Positions 8,176 through 16,768 of a stretch of 64,000 nucleotides of DNA are shown piece after piece. This stretch comes from Streptomyces sp. TN58 (GTDB lineage Bacteria > Actinomycetota > Actinomycetes > Streptomycetales > Streptomycetaceae). Position 1 is the first letter of the stretch. The number at the start of each line of letters is the position of its first letter. A program made the translations under genes and the position numbers. The DNA lies in the NCBI RefSeq assembly GCF_001941845.1, contig NZ_CP018870.1:2139001-2203000 (forward strand), in the 5' to 3' direction. Below the pieces are notes generated by a model. The model was given only the letters and a program-made list of their open reading frames with translations. It searched no databases and was not told the origin of the DNA.

Positions 8176-8889
8176 TCAGGCGCGGGCAGGACGGCCGGGG
8201 GCCGTGAAACGGTGTGCGCTGCCGCCCCCGGGCGGCCCGCGCCGCACCACGGCGTGGGCGTGGACGGCGCCGCGCCGCCGGCGCGGCCTGCGGTCCGGGG
8301 ACGGGGTGTGGAAGGCGGGCGGTGCATCGGCTGCCGCCACCCGGGCCCGCACCAGGTCGAGCGCGCGGGAGAGCGGCCGGGCGGCGTGCAGGGCTGCGGC
8401 GCCAAGGACGCGGGCCAGCCGGAAGACGGCGGTTTCGCCCCGGGCGAGCCAGGCGGCGCAGAACAGCCCGGCCAGCACGTGCGCGGCGATCATCCCGGCG
8501 CCGCCGTGGCCGGCCATGCCGGCCGTACCGGCCGCGCCCCCCGCCACCGCGTCCGCCACCGCGTCCGCCATGCCCGCGTCGGCCGCGGACAGGTGGTGGT
8601 GGTGCGTCGCGGCGGGCCCGGCGGCGCTCTCCGCCGCCTGGCTGCCGGAGAAGACGAGGTGCAGCACGCCTTGTACGGCGAGTACGGCCACGGCGATCCC
8701 CACGGGTCCCCGCCGCCGGCCGGCGGCGAGCCAGGCGAGGCCGAAGGTCACCGCGAATGCGCCCATGAGTCCGGAGGCGGGGATGTCCGCGCCGGACATG
8801 TACGCATGCCCCACCGCGCCCAGGGCCGAGCACACCGCCGCGAACATCGCGGCTCGGGTGGCGCGCAGCGGCGCGGAGGATTCGAACAT
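8176..8889 (-). CDS. His-rich integral membrane protein
   Basis: A 237-residue protein with about four hydrophobic segments (residues 12-31, 38-56, 63-80, 125-150), a THHHHLSAADAG stretch near residue 95 and an Arg/Pro-rich tail. The histidines and the PepSY neighbour hint at metal (copper or iron) handling, but this is inference from composition and context. It lies upstream of the PepSY gene on the same strand. Confidence 0.65.
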   Translation of the reverse strand: MFESSAPLRATRAAMFAAVCSALGAVGHAYMSGADIPASGLMGAFAVTFGLAWLAAGRRRGPVGIAVAVLAVQGVLHLVFSGSQAAESAAGPAATHHHHLSAADAGMADAVADAVAGGAAGTAGMAGHGGAGMIAAHVLAGLFCAAWLARGETAVFRLARVLGAAALHAARPLSRALDLVRARVAAADAPPAFHTPSPDRRPRRRRGAVHAHAVVRRGPPGGGSAHRFTAPGRPARA

Positions 8890-8952
8890 GGCCGGGTCAT
8901 GTTCGCACGACGCCCCTTGGCTTCCGCCAGAGGCTTATCCGATCATGAGCAT

Positions 8953-9540
8953 GTGAATCCGATTCCATGGGGTGCGGTGTACGCCGGCGGGGTCCAGCTC
9001 GGGGCGTACGCCCTGGAGCGCTCCGGGCCGGCCGAGCGGGAGCGGCTGCTCCGGGACTGCTCGACGAACGTCGACAATCTCGCCGCTGGGCGCTGGGAGA
9101 CGCTGCTGAGCAGCGCTCTCGTCGTGGAGGAGCCGATGCCCCTGCCGTACGCGCTGCTGCTGGTCGCGGTGCTGGGCTACGCGGAGTACGCGTACGGGGC
9201 GTGGTGGACCGCCGCGGTGTTCCTCTTCGGGCACGCCTCGGCGACCCTCCTCGTGTACGGGGCGCTGCGCGGGACCGCGGACTGCGCGACCCGGCGCGCC
9301 CTGGACGTGGGGACGAGCTACGGGTTCAACGCCGTACTCGGTGCGCTGACCTCGGCCCTGCCCCGCGGGGCCGTCCGCACGGCCGTCCGGGCCGGTCTGC
9401 TGGCGGTCGCGGCGGCCCCGGTCCTCAGGCGGGGCCGGAACTTCACCGACGCGGGGCACCTCGCGGCGCTCGGGATCGGGATAGGGGTCTCGGTGGCCCT
9501 CGATTGCCTCACCGGCGCGAAACATCAGAAAATAGCCTGA
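8953..9540 (+). CDS. rhomboid-like membrane protein
   Basis: A 195-residue protein with five or six hydrophobic segments. FLFGHASATLLVYG (residues about 95-108), GTSYGFNAVLG (about 122-132) and DAGHLAALGIGIG (about 170-182) occupy the places of rhomboid helices 2, 4 and 6, so a catalytic Ser/His pair (GTSYG and AGH) seems retained. It could be an intramembrane serine protease, although many actinobacterial members are called only rhomboid-like. GTG 8953 is chosen because the preceding bases read in the same frame only as shadow of the divergent gene. Confidence 0.7.
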   Translation: MNPIPWGAVYAGGVQLGAYALERSGPAERERLLRDCSTNVDNLAAGRWETLLSSALVVEEPMPLPYALLLVAVLGYAEYAYGAWWTAAVFLFGHASATLLVYGALRGTADCATRRALDVGTSYGFNAVLGALTSALPRGAVRTAVRAGLLAVAAAPVLRRGRNFTDAGHLAALGIGIGVSVALDCLTGAKHQKIA

Positions 9541-9595
9541 ACCTCGCACTCGAACCGACCACGCGAGCAACTCGCACACCGCTGGAGCCGCCACG

Positions 9596-10393
9596 ATGAC
9601 CGCCACCCCGTCCACCACCGTCGCCAACCTGCGCGACCTCGGCGGCACCCCGCTCTCCGGCGCCCGCACGGTCCGCAGCGGCCTGGTCCTGCGCTCCGGA
9701 CAGCTGGACCGGCTCGATCTCGACGCCGACCCGGTGGTGGCGGCCTTGGGTGTGCGTACCGTCATCGACTTCCGCACCGACGCGGAGCGCGCCGACCACC
9801 CCGACCGCATACCGGCCGGCGCGCGGCTCCTGATCGGCGACGTCCTCGCGGACAAGCTGCGGGAGGCGGGCAGGAAGCCCGCCGCCGCGCAGCTCAAGGA
9901 CCTGCTCGCCGACCCGGTCGTGGCGGAGGAGCACCTGGGCGGCGGCCGGGCGCAGGCCCTCTTCACCGACACCTACCGGTCCTTCGTGCGCTCCGGCTCC
10001 GCGCAGGCCGCCTACCGCATGCTGCTGACGGAGGCCGCCGACCCGGAGGCGGGCCCGCTGCTGTTCCACTGCACGGCCGGCAAGGACCGCACCGGGTGGG
10101 GCGCGACCGTCATCCTGTCGCTGCTCGGTGCGGACGAGGACACCCTGATGGCCGAATACCTGTCCGTGAACCCGGCGGTCAAGCAGGCCTTCGCCCCGAT
10201 GATCGAGGGCTTCACGGCGGCCGGCGGCAACCCGGACATCGCGCTCGCGCTGATCGGGGTCTTCCCGTCCTATCTGGAGGCCGCCCTCGACGAGGTCGAG
10301 ACGCGCTACGGCTCCATGGAGAAGTACGTGCGCGAGGGGCTCGGCGTCCCGGACGGGACGGTCGAGGCGCTCCGGTCCCGCCTGGTGGGCTGA
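9596..10393 (+). CDS. tyrosine-protein phosphatase (Y_phosphatase3 type)
   Basis: A 265-residue cytoplasmic phosphatase. The P-loop HCTAGKDRTG near residue 156 contains the CX5R signature, with Cys nucleophile and phosphate-binding Arg. NLRDLGG at the start and TVIDFRTDAER near residue 58 are typical of the IphP/MptpB-like group, which acts on phosphotyrosine and sometimes phosphoserine or phosphoinositides. GGAG lies about 10 nt before the ATG. It is followed 57 nt later by a gene of unknown function on the same strand. Confidence 0.9.
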   Translation: MTATPSTTVANLRDLGGTPLSGARTVRSGLVLRSGQLDRLDLDADPVVAALGVRTVIDFRTDAERADHPDRIPAGARLLIGDVLADKLREAGRKPAAAQLKDLLADPVVAEEHLGGGRAQALFTDTYRSFVRSGSAQAAYRMLLTEAADPEAGPLLFHCTAGKDRTGWGATVILSLLGADEDTLMAEYLSVNPAVKQAFAPMIEGFTAAGGNPDIALALIGVFPSYLEAALDEVETRYGSMEKYVREGLGVPDGTVEALRSRLVG

Positions 10394-10450
10394 GCCCGAC
10401 CGGAGTCGGGCAGGGGGTGACCATCCGACGATTCGCTCGTTCTGCTGAAC

Positions 10451-12391
10451 GTGACTGCGCCGGACACCGCCACCCGCTCCCTGCCCCCCGTGGGCCCCGT
10501 GCCGCCGGACGTCGAGCAGGCCGAGGCCGCCATCGTCGAGCACTACCCGCGGCTGGTGCGGCTCGCCTATCTGGTGCTGCCCCCCGCCCTCGGCCGCAAC
10601 CGCCGGGTGCTCACCGCGCACTCGCTGGTCCAGCGGGCGCTGCCGCGCGGGCGGCGGGACGCGGCGGCCGGCGCCGCGGCCGTGCAGGGCGGGGTGCCGG
10701 GGCAGCGGGGCGGCCCGGAGGACTCCGGCTACGCCTACGTCCGGCTGCGGGTGCTCCGCGCGGCACTGGAGGCGGGGCTCCCGCTGACGTTCCGGGCGCT
10801 GCCCCGGCGTGCGCAGCTCCCGCCTGCACTTCCCCAGGTGTGGGGGCTTCGGCTGTTCCCCCGCTCGGGCGGGGCCGAGGAGCTGGCCCTCGACCAGTGG
10901 CTGGCCACCCTGGACGGTCCCGGGCGGGCCGCCTGTGTGCTGCGGGCGCTGGAGCGGCTGTCGGAGCCGGAGGTGCTGCGGGTCCTGGACGAGGCCGGCG
11001 TCCCGGACCCGGCCGCCGCGGTACGGGAGTCGGGGGATCCTTCGAACGACGGGCTGTTCGCCTCCCCCGAGTTCGACCCGTGCGTACTGCAGGCCCGGCC
11101 CACCGACCTGCTGCGGCGCCGCCGCCTGACCCGGGCCGCGCTGGCCGCCGCGGCCGCCCTCGCCGTGTGCGGGGCGCTCCTCGCACTGCCCGGCGGGGGC
11201 TGGGGCGCCGACGGGGCCGCCGCCCCGCCGTACGCTCGCAACGCCGCGGCCGAACTGGCCCTGGATCCGGCGAAGCTGGTACGGGCAGCGCCCGCGCTCT
11301 GGCACACGTCCTCCCGTACGGACTTCTCGACCTGGCCGGCCCGCGGGGACCGCGCTGACGACACGGCGCTGCTGCGCCGGGCGCTGGCCGTGTGGGCGCG
11401 GCCCGGCTCGTCCGTGGTCGTCTCGGCCACCCCTGGGACCCCGTCGGGGCCGCCGATGGGGCCGGCGCAGCTGCTGTTCGCGGGCGCCGTCGACCAGGCC
11501 GTGGTGGTCCTGCTGTACGACGGCCTGCGCGTGGTCCGCTACGCCGAACCGCGCTCCGGGTCCGCGGGCGCGGCTCTGGACTTCGCCCGGACCGACGGCG
11601 CCTCGGCGGACACCGCGACCGCGCTGGTCGTGAGCCGGGTCGACGGCAACGTCCGCTATCTGACCGCGCCTTGGGTGACGGGGGCGGCCCTGCGGGACCT
11701 GCTCAAGCCCGGCGTCCCCGCGACACCGCTGAAGCCGAACCAGGACGGCGTGACTCCCCCGGTGTCGGGTCCGGCGCCGACGGGCGACTGTACGAGCTGG
11801 AACGCCCTGTCCCTGACCGGGGACGGGGCCACGCGGCTGATCACCGACCTGGGCGAGCTGACCCCGGCCCGCCTCACCTCGGGGGCGCCGGGGGCCGAGC
11901 GGAACGTGACGGAGGCCGCGGAGTTCGCGGACTGGTCGAGGATCGCCTGCCTGCTGCCGTCGGTCCGCTCGCACGGGGTCCGTACGGTCAACGCCTGGAC
12001 GTACGCGAAGCAGCCGCTGCCGGAGGGCGACGGGACGGCGACCTGGCTGTGCACGCGGGCCGAGACCTGGCAGGGCGCGGCGGACCGCGTGCAGGCCCAG
12101 TTCCTGGCGCCGGGCTCGGCCGCGGCGGCGCAGGCGGCGGCCGCGGAAGGGTCCGCGTCGTGCGGGCCCCGGGAGCCGCGGGTGCTGGCGGGCGTGCTGT
12201 GGAAGTCACGGGCGGGCCAGTGGTACGTCCTGGCGGCGGGCAGCGCGCAGTTCGCCTCCCTGTCGGTGTCGGGCGGCGGGGTGAACGGCTCTGCGAACGG
12301 CAACCGCCTGGCGGTCAAGGCCCCGGCCGGCGCCCAGGTCGACCTGTCCGGAAAGCTCACGGACGGCACGAAGGCAGGCGTACTGCGCTGA
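10451..12391 (+). CDS. membrane protein with degenerate sigma-factor-like N-terminus
   Basis: A 646-residue protein of unknown function. HYPRLVRLAYLVLPP near residue 31 resembles sigma-70 region 2, and LDGPGRAACVLRALERLSEPEV near residue 157 resembles region 4, but the DNA-contact parts are missing. A membrane helix (about residues 220-243) follows, then about 400 residues that should lie outside, with two or more Cys pairs. The GTG start at 10451 has no strong ribosome site. A GC-rich stretch at about 10812-10875, able to form short hairpins, reads through in frame as Leu/Pro-rich residues. It may be a sigma-like relic turned into a surface protein; this is inference. Confidence 0.65.
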   Translation: MTAPDTATRSLPPVGPVPPDVEQAEAAIVEHYPRLVRLAYLVLPPALGRNRRVLTAHSLVQRALPRGRRDAAAGAAAVQGGVPGQRGGPEDSGYAYVRLRVLRAALEAGLPLTFRALPRRAQLPPALPQVWGLRLFPRSGGAEELALDQWLATLDGPGRAACVLRALERLSEPEVLRVLDEAGVPDPAAAVRESGDPSNDGLFASPEFDPCVLQARPTDLLRRRRLTRAALAAAAALAVCGALLALPGGGWGADGAAAPPYARNAAAELALDPAKLVRAAPALWHTSSRTDFSTWPARGDRADDTALLRRALAVWARPGSSVVVSATPGTPSGPPMGPAQLLFAGAVDQAVVVLLYDGLRVVRYAEPRSGSAGAALDFARTDGASADTATALVVSRVDGNVRYLTAPWVTGAALRDLLKPGVPATPLKPNQDGVTPPVSGPAPTGDCTSWNALSLTGDGATRLITDLGELTPARLTSGAPGAERNVTEAAEFADWSRIACLLPSVRSHGVRTVNAWTYAKQPLPEGDGTATWLCTRAETWQGAADRVQAQFLAPGSAAAAQAAAAEGSASCGPREPRVLAGVLWKSRAGQWYVLAAGSAQFASLSVSGGGVNGSANGNRLAVKAPAGAQVDLSGKLTDGTKAGVLR

Positions 12392-12448
12392 CGGCGGGAC
12401 CGCGACAACGGGGTGCGGCGCGGTGTCGGACCCCGGGCCCGGGCCGGC

Positions 12449-13441
12449 TCAGCCGATGTCCCTGCGGGTGAACCTCCACAGGGCGGTGGCGGCCACGGGC
12501 AGAAGGTGGCAGCCCAGCGCGAGGAAGGCCTGGGTCGCCGGAGTCCCCTCCCGCATGGCGGCGCAGGCGATCTCACCGACGCACTCGGTCCTGTCGCTCA
12601 GCATCAGGAGCCGCTCGTTGAGCACGGCGAACGCGATGCCGGAGAAGTGGTACTCCGTGAGGGACGGCACGTAGTCCCGTACGAGCCGTTCTGCCAGCAC
12701 GAGATAGGCCAGCGTGATCCCGAACGCCACGGTCAGGCTCCGGGTCAGCATGGCCAGGCAGTAGCCCAGCAGGGCCACCATCGCGACGAAGGCCGCGCCT
12801 CTCAGCACGATGACGGCCAGCACGGTCCAGAAGTGTGCGTCGGCGTCGGCTGTGGTGCCCCTCAGGTGGGCCGTCACCCACAGCAGGGGCACGAGGACGA
12901 CCGAGACGGCCAGGGCGGTCACCGCGGCAACGGCGGCGACGAGAACACCACGCGTGACGAACAGCCGGGTGCGGCGGGGCTCGGCGGCCACCAGGTTGAG
13001 GATGACGCGGGAGGACCAGTCCGTGCCTCCGCTCACGAGGCCGAAGGCGAGGGCGGCCACCGCGACACCGGACAACACGGTCCGCAGGTCCACGAACGAT
13101 GCCTTGGTCAGCTGGTAGCGCGGATCGTCGAAGAAGTACTGCGCCGACAGAGGCGGTCCACCGGTGCCCGGTCGTCGGGCGGCCTCCGCGAGGTACTGCC
13201 GGTATGCCACCTCCGCCTCGCGCCACGCGGTGGCCATGTCGGTGTCGTGGCCGAGGTACGTGGTCAGAGCGAACGCGCCGACGAGCAGCGGCAGCGCGTA
13301 CAGGGCCCAGCGCACCGGCTTGGGGCTGAGGATCCGGCGCAGCTCCGAGCGGGCGAGTCGGTGCAGGGGCCTGGGCCGCGTGCGGTCCGCGTGCGGCTCG
13401 GCGGTGTGGGCGCCGTACGGGGGTAGGGCTTCCGTCGTCAT
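12449..13441 (-). CDS. ABC-2-type transporter permease
   Basis: A 330-residue permease with six hydrophobic segments (about residues 50-70, 128-150, 172-197, 215-235, 240-260 and 300-320). It is a paralogue of the next gene (shared FGLVSGGTDWSSRV versus FGMVAGGADWSSRV, and the same WRFTR ending). ATG 13441 overlaps the upstream stop by one base (TGATG), so translation is coupled. Last gene of a four-gene operon with an ATPase and a lipoprotein; probably an exporter subunit of unknown substrate. Confidence 0.85.
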   Translation of the reverse strand: MTTEALPPYGAHTAEPHADRTRPRPLHRLARSELRRILSPKPVRWALYALPLLVGAFALTTYLGHDTDMATAWREAEVAYRQYLAEAARRPGTGGPPLSAQYFFDDPRYQLTKASFVDLRTVLSGVAVAALAFGLVSGGTDWSSRVILNLVAAEPRRTRLFVTRGVLVAAVAAVTALAVSVVLVPLLWVTAHLRGTTADADAHFWTVLAVIVLRGAAFVAMVALLGYCLAMLTRSLTVAFGITLAYLVLAERLVRDYVPSLTEYHFSGIAFAVLNERLLMLSDRTECVGEIACAAMREGTPATQAFLALGCHLLPVAATALWRFTRRDIG

Positions 13442-14385
13442 CAGGTGATGTCCGTTCGGGTGAAGCGCCACAAGGCCGCCAGCAGCACCGGTACGAGATA
13501 GAGCAGTACGCCCAGGAACCCGTCCGCGGCGGTGAGGTCGACGTGGACCGCCTCGCAGGCCGGTCCGGCGATGCAGTCGGACTCGGCCATGGGAATCACG
13601 GGCTTCTCGTTGAGCACGGCGAAGACCAGTCCGTCCATGGCGTACTCGGCACCCCGTGGCCCGCGGTCGGCGAAGATCCGGTCCGCGGCGGCGAGGTAGA
13701 GGAACCCGATGGCGAGCGCTGCGGACGCATTGCGGGTCAGCATGGCCAGGCCGTAGCCGAGCAGGCAGAGCAGCCCCACGAGGAGCACGCCCCGCGCGTA
13801 CTGGCTTGCCAGGGCCGCCCAGTAGACGCCGTCGAGGCCGGCGGTGCTGCCCCGGGTGAGCGCCGCGAGCATGAGCAGGGGCGCGAGGAGCAGCCCGGTG
13901 GCCGCTGTGACGGCCATCGACAGGAGGGTGACGAGCAGGGCCCGGGTGGCGAAGAGCCGGAATCGGCCCGGTTCGGCCGCTGCCAGGGTGAGCATGACGC
14001 GTGAGGACCAGTCGGCGCCTCCGGCGACCATCCCGAAGACGACGGCGGCGGCGGCCAGGGCGGTGACGACGGTGCGCAGGTCACCGAAGGAGAGGGTGTC
14101 CATGAGGTAGCGCGGGTCCCGGAAGTAGTTCCTCGCGCTGAGGCCGGACCCGACGGGCAGGCCGTGGACCTGGGCGTCGGCGAGGAAACCGGCGTACCGC
14201 TCTTCTGCCGTGCGCCAGGCCGCCGCGGTGTCGCGGTCGTGGAGCAGAAGCTTGGACAGCCCGAACGCGACGACGGCCAGGGGCAGGGCGATCCCCGCGT
14301 ACCGCATGGCGCGCGGCGCCCTCAGCCGCATCAGTTCGGCCCGGGCCAGCCGGCGCCAGGGCAGGGGCTTGCCGTCAGTGGCCAT
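13441..14385 (-). CDS. ABC-2-type transporter permease
   Basis: A 314-residue six-span permease, paralogous to the downstream one, so the exporter is probably a heterodimer of the two. ATG 14385 lies inside the last codons of the ATPase gene (11-nt overlap). The long extracytoplasmic loop after span 1 (about residues 45-105, with ARNYFRDPRY) is shared by both permeases. Substrate unknown. Confidence 0.85.
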   Translation of the reverse strand: MATDGKPLPWRRLARAELMRLRAPRAMRYAGIALPLAVVAFGLSKLLLHDRDTAAAWRTAEERYAGFLADAQVHGLPVGSGLSARNYFRDPRYLMDTLSFGDLRTVVTALAAAAVVFGMVAGGADWSSRVMLTLAAAEPGRFRLFATRALLVTLLSMAVTAATGLLLAPLLMLAALTRGSTAGLDGVYWAALASQYARGVLLVGLLCLLGYGLAMLTRNASAALAIGFLYLAAADRIFADRGPRGAEYAMDGLVFAVLNEKPVIPMAESDCIAGPACEAVHVDLTAADGFLGVLLYLVPVLLAALWRFTRTDIT

Positions 14386-15391
14386 GCCGCGTCTCCCGGC
14401 CGGCCGGGGCGGCATCCGCCGCGCGGACGGCGGCGACGTAGATGTCCTCCAGGGACGCCGACTCCACGATCAGCTCGTGCGGGTAGACGGCGCAGTCGGT
14501 GAGCAGCCGGAGTACGTCCGAGCCGTCGGAGGGCGTCGGACTGCCGGCAAGCGGCTCGACCTGGAGTTCGACGCCGGTGGTACCGGCGGCGGTGACGGCC
14601 TTGTACCCGTGCTCCGCCAGGACGGACCGGGCCGTCCCGGCGTCGTGGACGCGTACGACCAGACGCGAGGTGCCCCGGGCGAGCAGGTCCGGAACGCTCG
14701 CGTCGCAGATGACCCGGCCGTTCCGGACGATCGTGACCCAGTCGCTGACGAGTTCCACCTCGGCCAGGATGTGCGAGGAGACGACGACGGTCATGCCCCG
14801 CTCGTCCCTGAGCCGCTTCAGCAGTTCGCGCATGTGCCGGACGGCCTCCGGGTCGAGGCCGTTCATCGGTTCGTCCAGGACCAGGAGTTCCGGCTGGGAG
14901 ATGAGCGCGGCGGCGACCCCGAGCCGCTGCTTCATGCCGAGGGAGTATCCGGAGTACGAGCGCCGGGCGGCACCGTCCAGGCCGACGAGGTCGAGCACGT
15001 CCGCGACCTCGTCGCGGCCTGCGCCGTGCAGTTCGGCGAGCAGGCGCAGGTTGTGTTCGCCGGTGAGCGAGGCAGTGAAGGCGGGCCCTTCGATGAGCGC
15101 TCCCATCCGGCGCGCGACGAAACGCTGTTCGGCAGGCAACGGCCGGCCGAACGCGGTGATCGTTCCCCGGTCGGGGCGGACGAGGCCCAGGAGCGCTTTG
15201 AGTGCCGTGGTCTTACCGGATCCGTTGGGGCCCAGCAGCCCGACGACGGCGCCCTTCGGGATGGACATGGAGAACCCGTCGAGCGCGGTCTGGCGCCGCC
15301 CACGCGAGGTCCGGAACGACTTGAAGAGCTGGTCGAAGCGGACCAGGACCTCCGGTGCGTCTCCCCCGTCACCGGTCGCGGTCGTACTCAC
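14375..15391 (-). CDS. ABC transporter ATP-binding protein
   Basis: A 338-residue ATPase. Walker A GPNGSGKTT near residue 54, signature YSLGMKQRL near residue 148, Walker B LLVLDEP near residue 169 and switch His in SSHIL are all intact. The roughly 90-residue C-terminal extension is typical of DrrA/CcmA-like exporters. The start GTG overlaps the lipoprotein stop (GTGA). It powers the two permeases encoded downstream. Confidence 0.93.
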   Translation of the reverse strand: MSTTATGDGGDAPEVLVRFDQLFKSFRTSRGRRQTALDGFSMSIPKGAVVGLLGPNGSGKTTALKALLGLVRPDRGTITAFGRPLPAEQRFVARRMGALIEGPAFTASLTGEHNLRLLAELHGAGRDEVADVLDLVGLDGAARRSYSGYSLGMKQRLGVAAALISQPELLVLDEPMNGLDPEAVRHMRELLKRLRDERGMTVVVSSHILAEVELVSDWVTIVRNGRVICDASVPDLLARGTSRLVVRVHDAGTARSVLAEHGYKAVTAAGTTGVELQVEPLAGSPTPSDGSDVLRLLTDCAVYPHELIVESASLEDIYVAAVRAADAAPAGRETRHGH

Positions 15392-15921
15392 GGCCGGCCG
15401 CCGGCTTCGGCGAGGCTGCCCGTCCTGGGTGCGGCGTAGGCGATGCCACAGTGCCCGAGCCGGTTGCCCGCGTCCCAGGACTTCTTGTTCATGGGGGCCA
15501 GGTAGAGGCTGATGAGTGCGCCCCGCTGGGATCCGATCAGCGGCGCCAGTTGCGGCTCGCAGGCGGTACGCATCCGGTCCATGACCCCCCGGTCTCCGGG
15601 GAACTCCGCGGCATCGCCGTCCGGCAGCGTCACCTGGGAGACCACTTCGAAGAAGTGGGGGGTGCCGCAGTCGACGGTGCCGACGGTCTGGTCGGACTGG
15701 ACGTCTCCCCGGTGGTTGGAGCACATGCCGGCCTTGAGGTCCTTGAAGGCGACGGGCGTGCCCTGCGGCAGGTCCTTGAAGGGGTCCGCCGGCCGCGGGC
15801 CGGACGGCTGTCCGTCGGCCGGGGCCGAGCCGGCGGGCTTGTCCCCGGTCGTGGCGCAGGCTGTGAGCGTCAGCACGCCGAGGGCCGCCGTCGCCAGTAA
15901 GAGGGTGGGGGAACGACGCAT
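15388..15921 (-). CDS. lipoprotein with septum-formation-like domain
   Basis: A 177-residue lipoprotein. The signal peptide ends in the lipobox LTAC (Cys about residue 22). The mature part has FKDLKAGMC, TVDCGTPHFFEVV and a later ACEPQ, the pattern of the Septum_form domain common in actinobacterial surface lipoproteins. GGAGGCG precedes ATG 15921. First gene of the operon with the ABC exporter; it may be a substrate-contact or regulatory partner outside the membrane. Confidence 0.8.
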   Translation of the reverse strand: MRRSPTLLLATAALGVLTLTACATTGDKPAGSAPADGQPSGPRPADPFKDLPQGTPVAFKDLKAGMCSNHRGDVQSDQTVGTVDCGTPHFFEVVSQVTLPDGDAAEFPGDRGVMDRMRTACEPQLAPLIGSQRGALISLYLAPMNKKSWDAGNRLGHCGIAYAAPRTGSLAEAGGRP

Positions 15922-16013
15922 GCCTACTCGCCTCCGGTAGTGCGGGAACCCGCTGCCCCCTGCGCTGATTGTTGCTTCTGCACAGAGAACAGCGGGTCGG
16001 TCAACGATCTGAA

Positions 16014-16313
16014 TCAGCAGGCGCGGGTGCCGTAGTACGTGTCTGCCGTGTCGCCATCATCGCCGCCGTTGTTGTCGGCGTACCAGTCCACCAGGCCGTT
16101 GGCGTAGGCGCCGACGTAGTGGTTGCCAGTGCGGTGACTGTGACCGGAGGCCCAACTACCGGCCTCTGCACCCGGGTTGCCATTGATGTAGACCGAGCCC
16201 CACTCGCAGCGGGTGTCGGCCTGCGCCACCGTGGCACCTCCGCCGACCATCACCAGCCCACCCAGCACCGCGGCGGCTGCCCCCATGGCACCGATGCGTC
16301 GCACATTCTTCAC
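16014..16313 (-). CDS. small secreted protein
   Basis: A 99-residue protein with a signal peptide (VAQA cleavage about residue 32) and a mature part rich in Gly, Asp, Tyr and Trp with only two Cys (RCEWG and the final residue), which could form one disulfide. GTG 16313 is preferred over ATG 16328 because AGGGGGAAG then sits at ribosome-site distance. No domain recognised. Confidence 0.65.
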   Translation of the reverse strand: MKNVRRIGAMGAAAAVLGGLVMVGGGATVAQADTRCEWGSVYINGNPGAEAGSWASGHSHRTGNHYVGAYANGLVDWYADNNGGDDGDTADTYYGTRAC

Positions 16314-16768
16314 GATCTTCCCCCTCATCGATTCGTGTTGCGTTGGCGATTTGCTTGATCAGCTTTCATGACCGCACTCCAGAAGGTCAACGATGTTCAG
16401 GGGGCTGTCCTGAAGTCGGTCATGACGCAGCCTTGGCGGCGCGGCGTCCACCAGGGACACCCCCGCTCGCTCTGCGTCACAGCGCCCCCATCCGTACAGA
16501 TGGAGCGCCCACGCACATACCTGGCGGTCACCACGCTCGGTGAAACAGGCTGAAAGAGCGAGTAAACATTCCGCTAAGGACCCGGACCAAGTTGGCGAGA
16601 AGACGCGGAGGGGACCGGCCAGCAGGCCGTCGAAAGTTCAACCGTCTTTGCCCGTTGGCGAGTTGGCGGGATTGGGGCATGACGGTCACTGCGCACACAT
16701 GGCATGATCGGGTTCCGGTTACCACTCGGTAATCCCCCACACCCCTGCCCCATTTGAAGGTCCACCAC
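16314..16768. other. intergenic region without a recognised gene
   Basis: About 450 bp between divergent secreted-protein genes. It should hold both promoters. I see no convincing protein frame, RNA gene or strong hairpin; a short GTTACC/GGTAAT inverted repeat lies near 16716-16732, about 40 nt before the lipoprotein start. Confidence 0.4.

Noticed and set aside
6641..8833. 730-codon version of the PepSY protein
   Set aside because: The extra N-terminal part is Arg/Pro-rich shadow of the His-rich membrane protein; MSLDEMQD at 8089 is a normal start.
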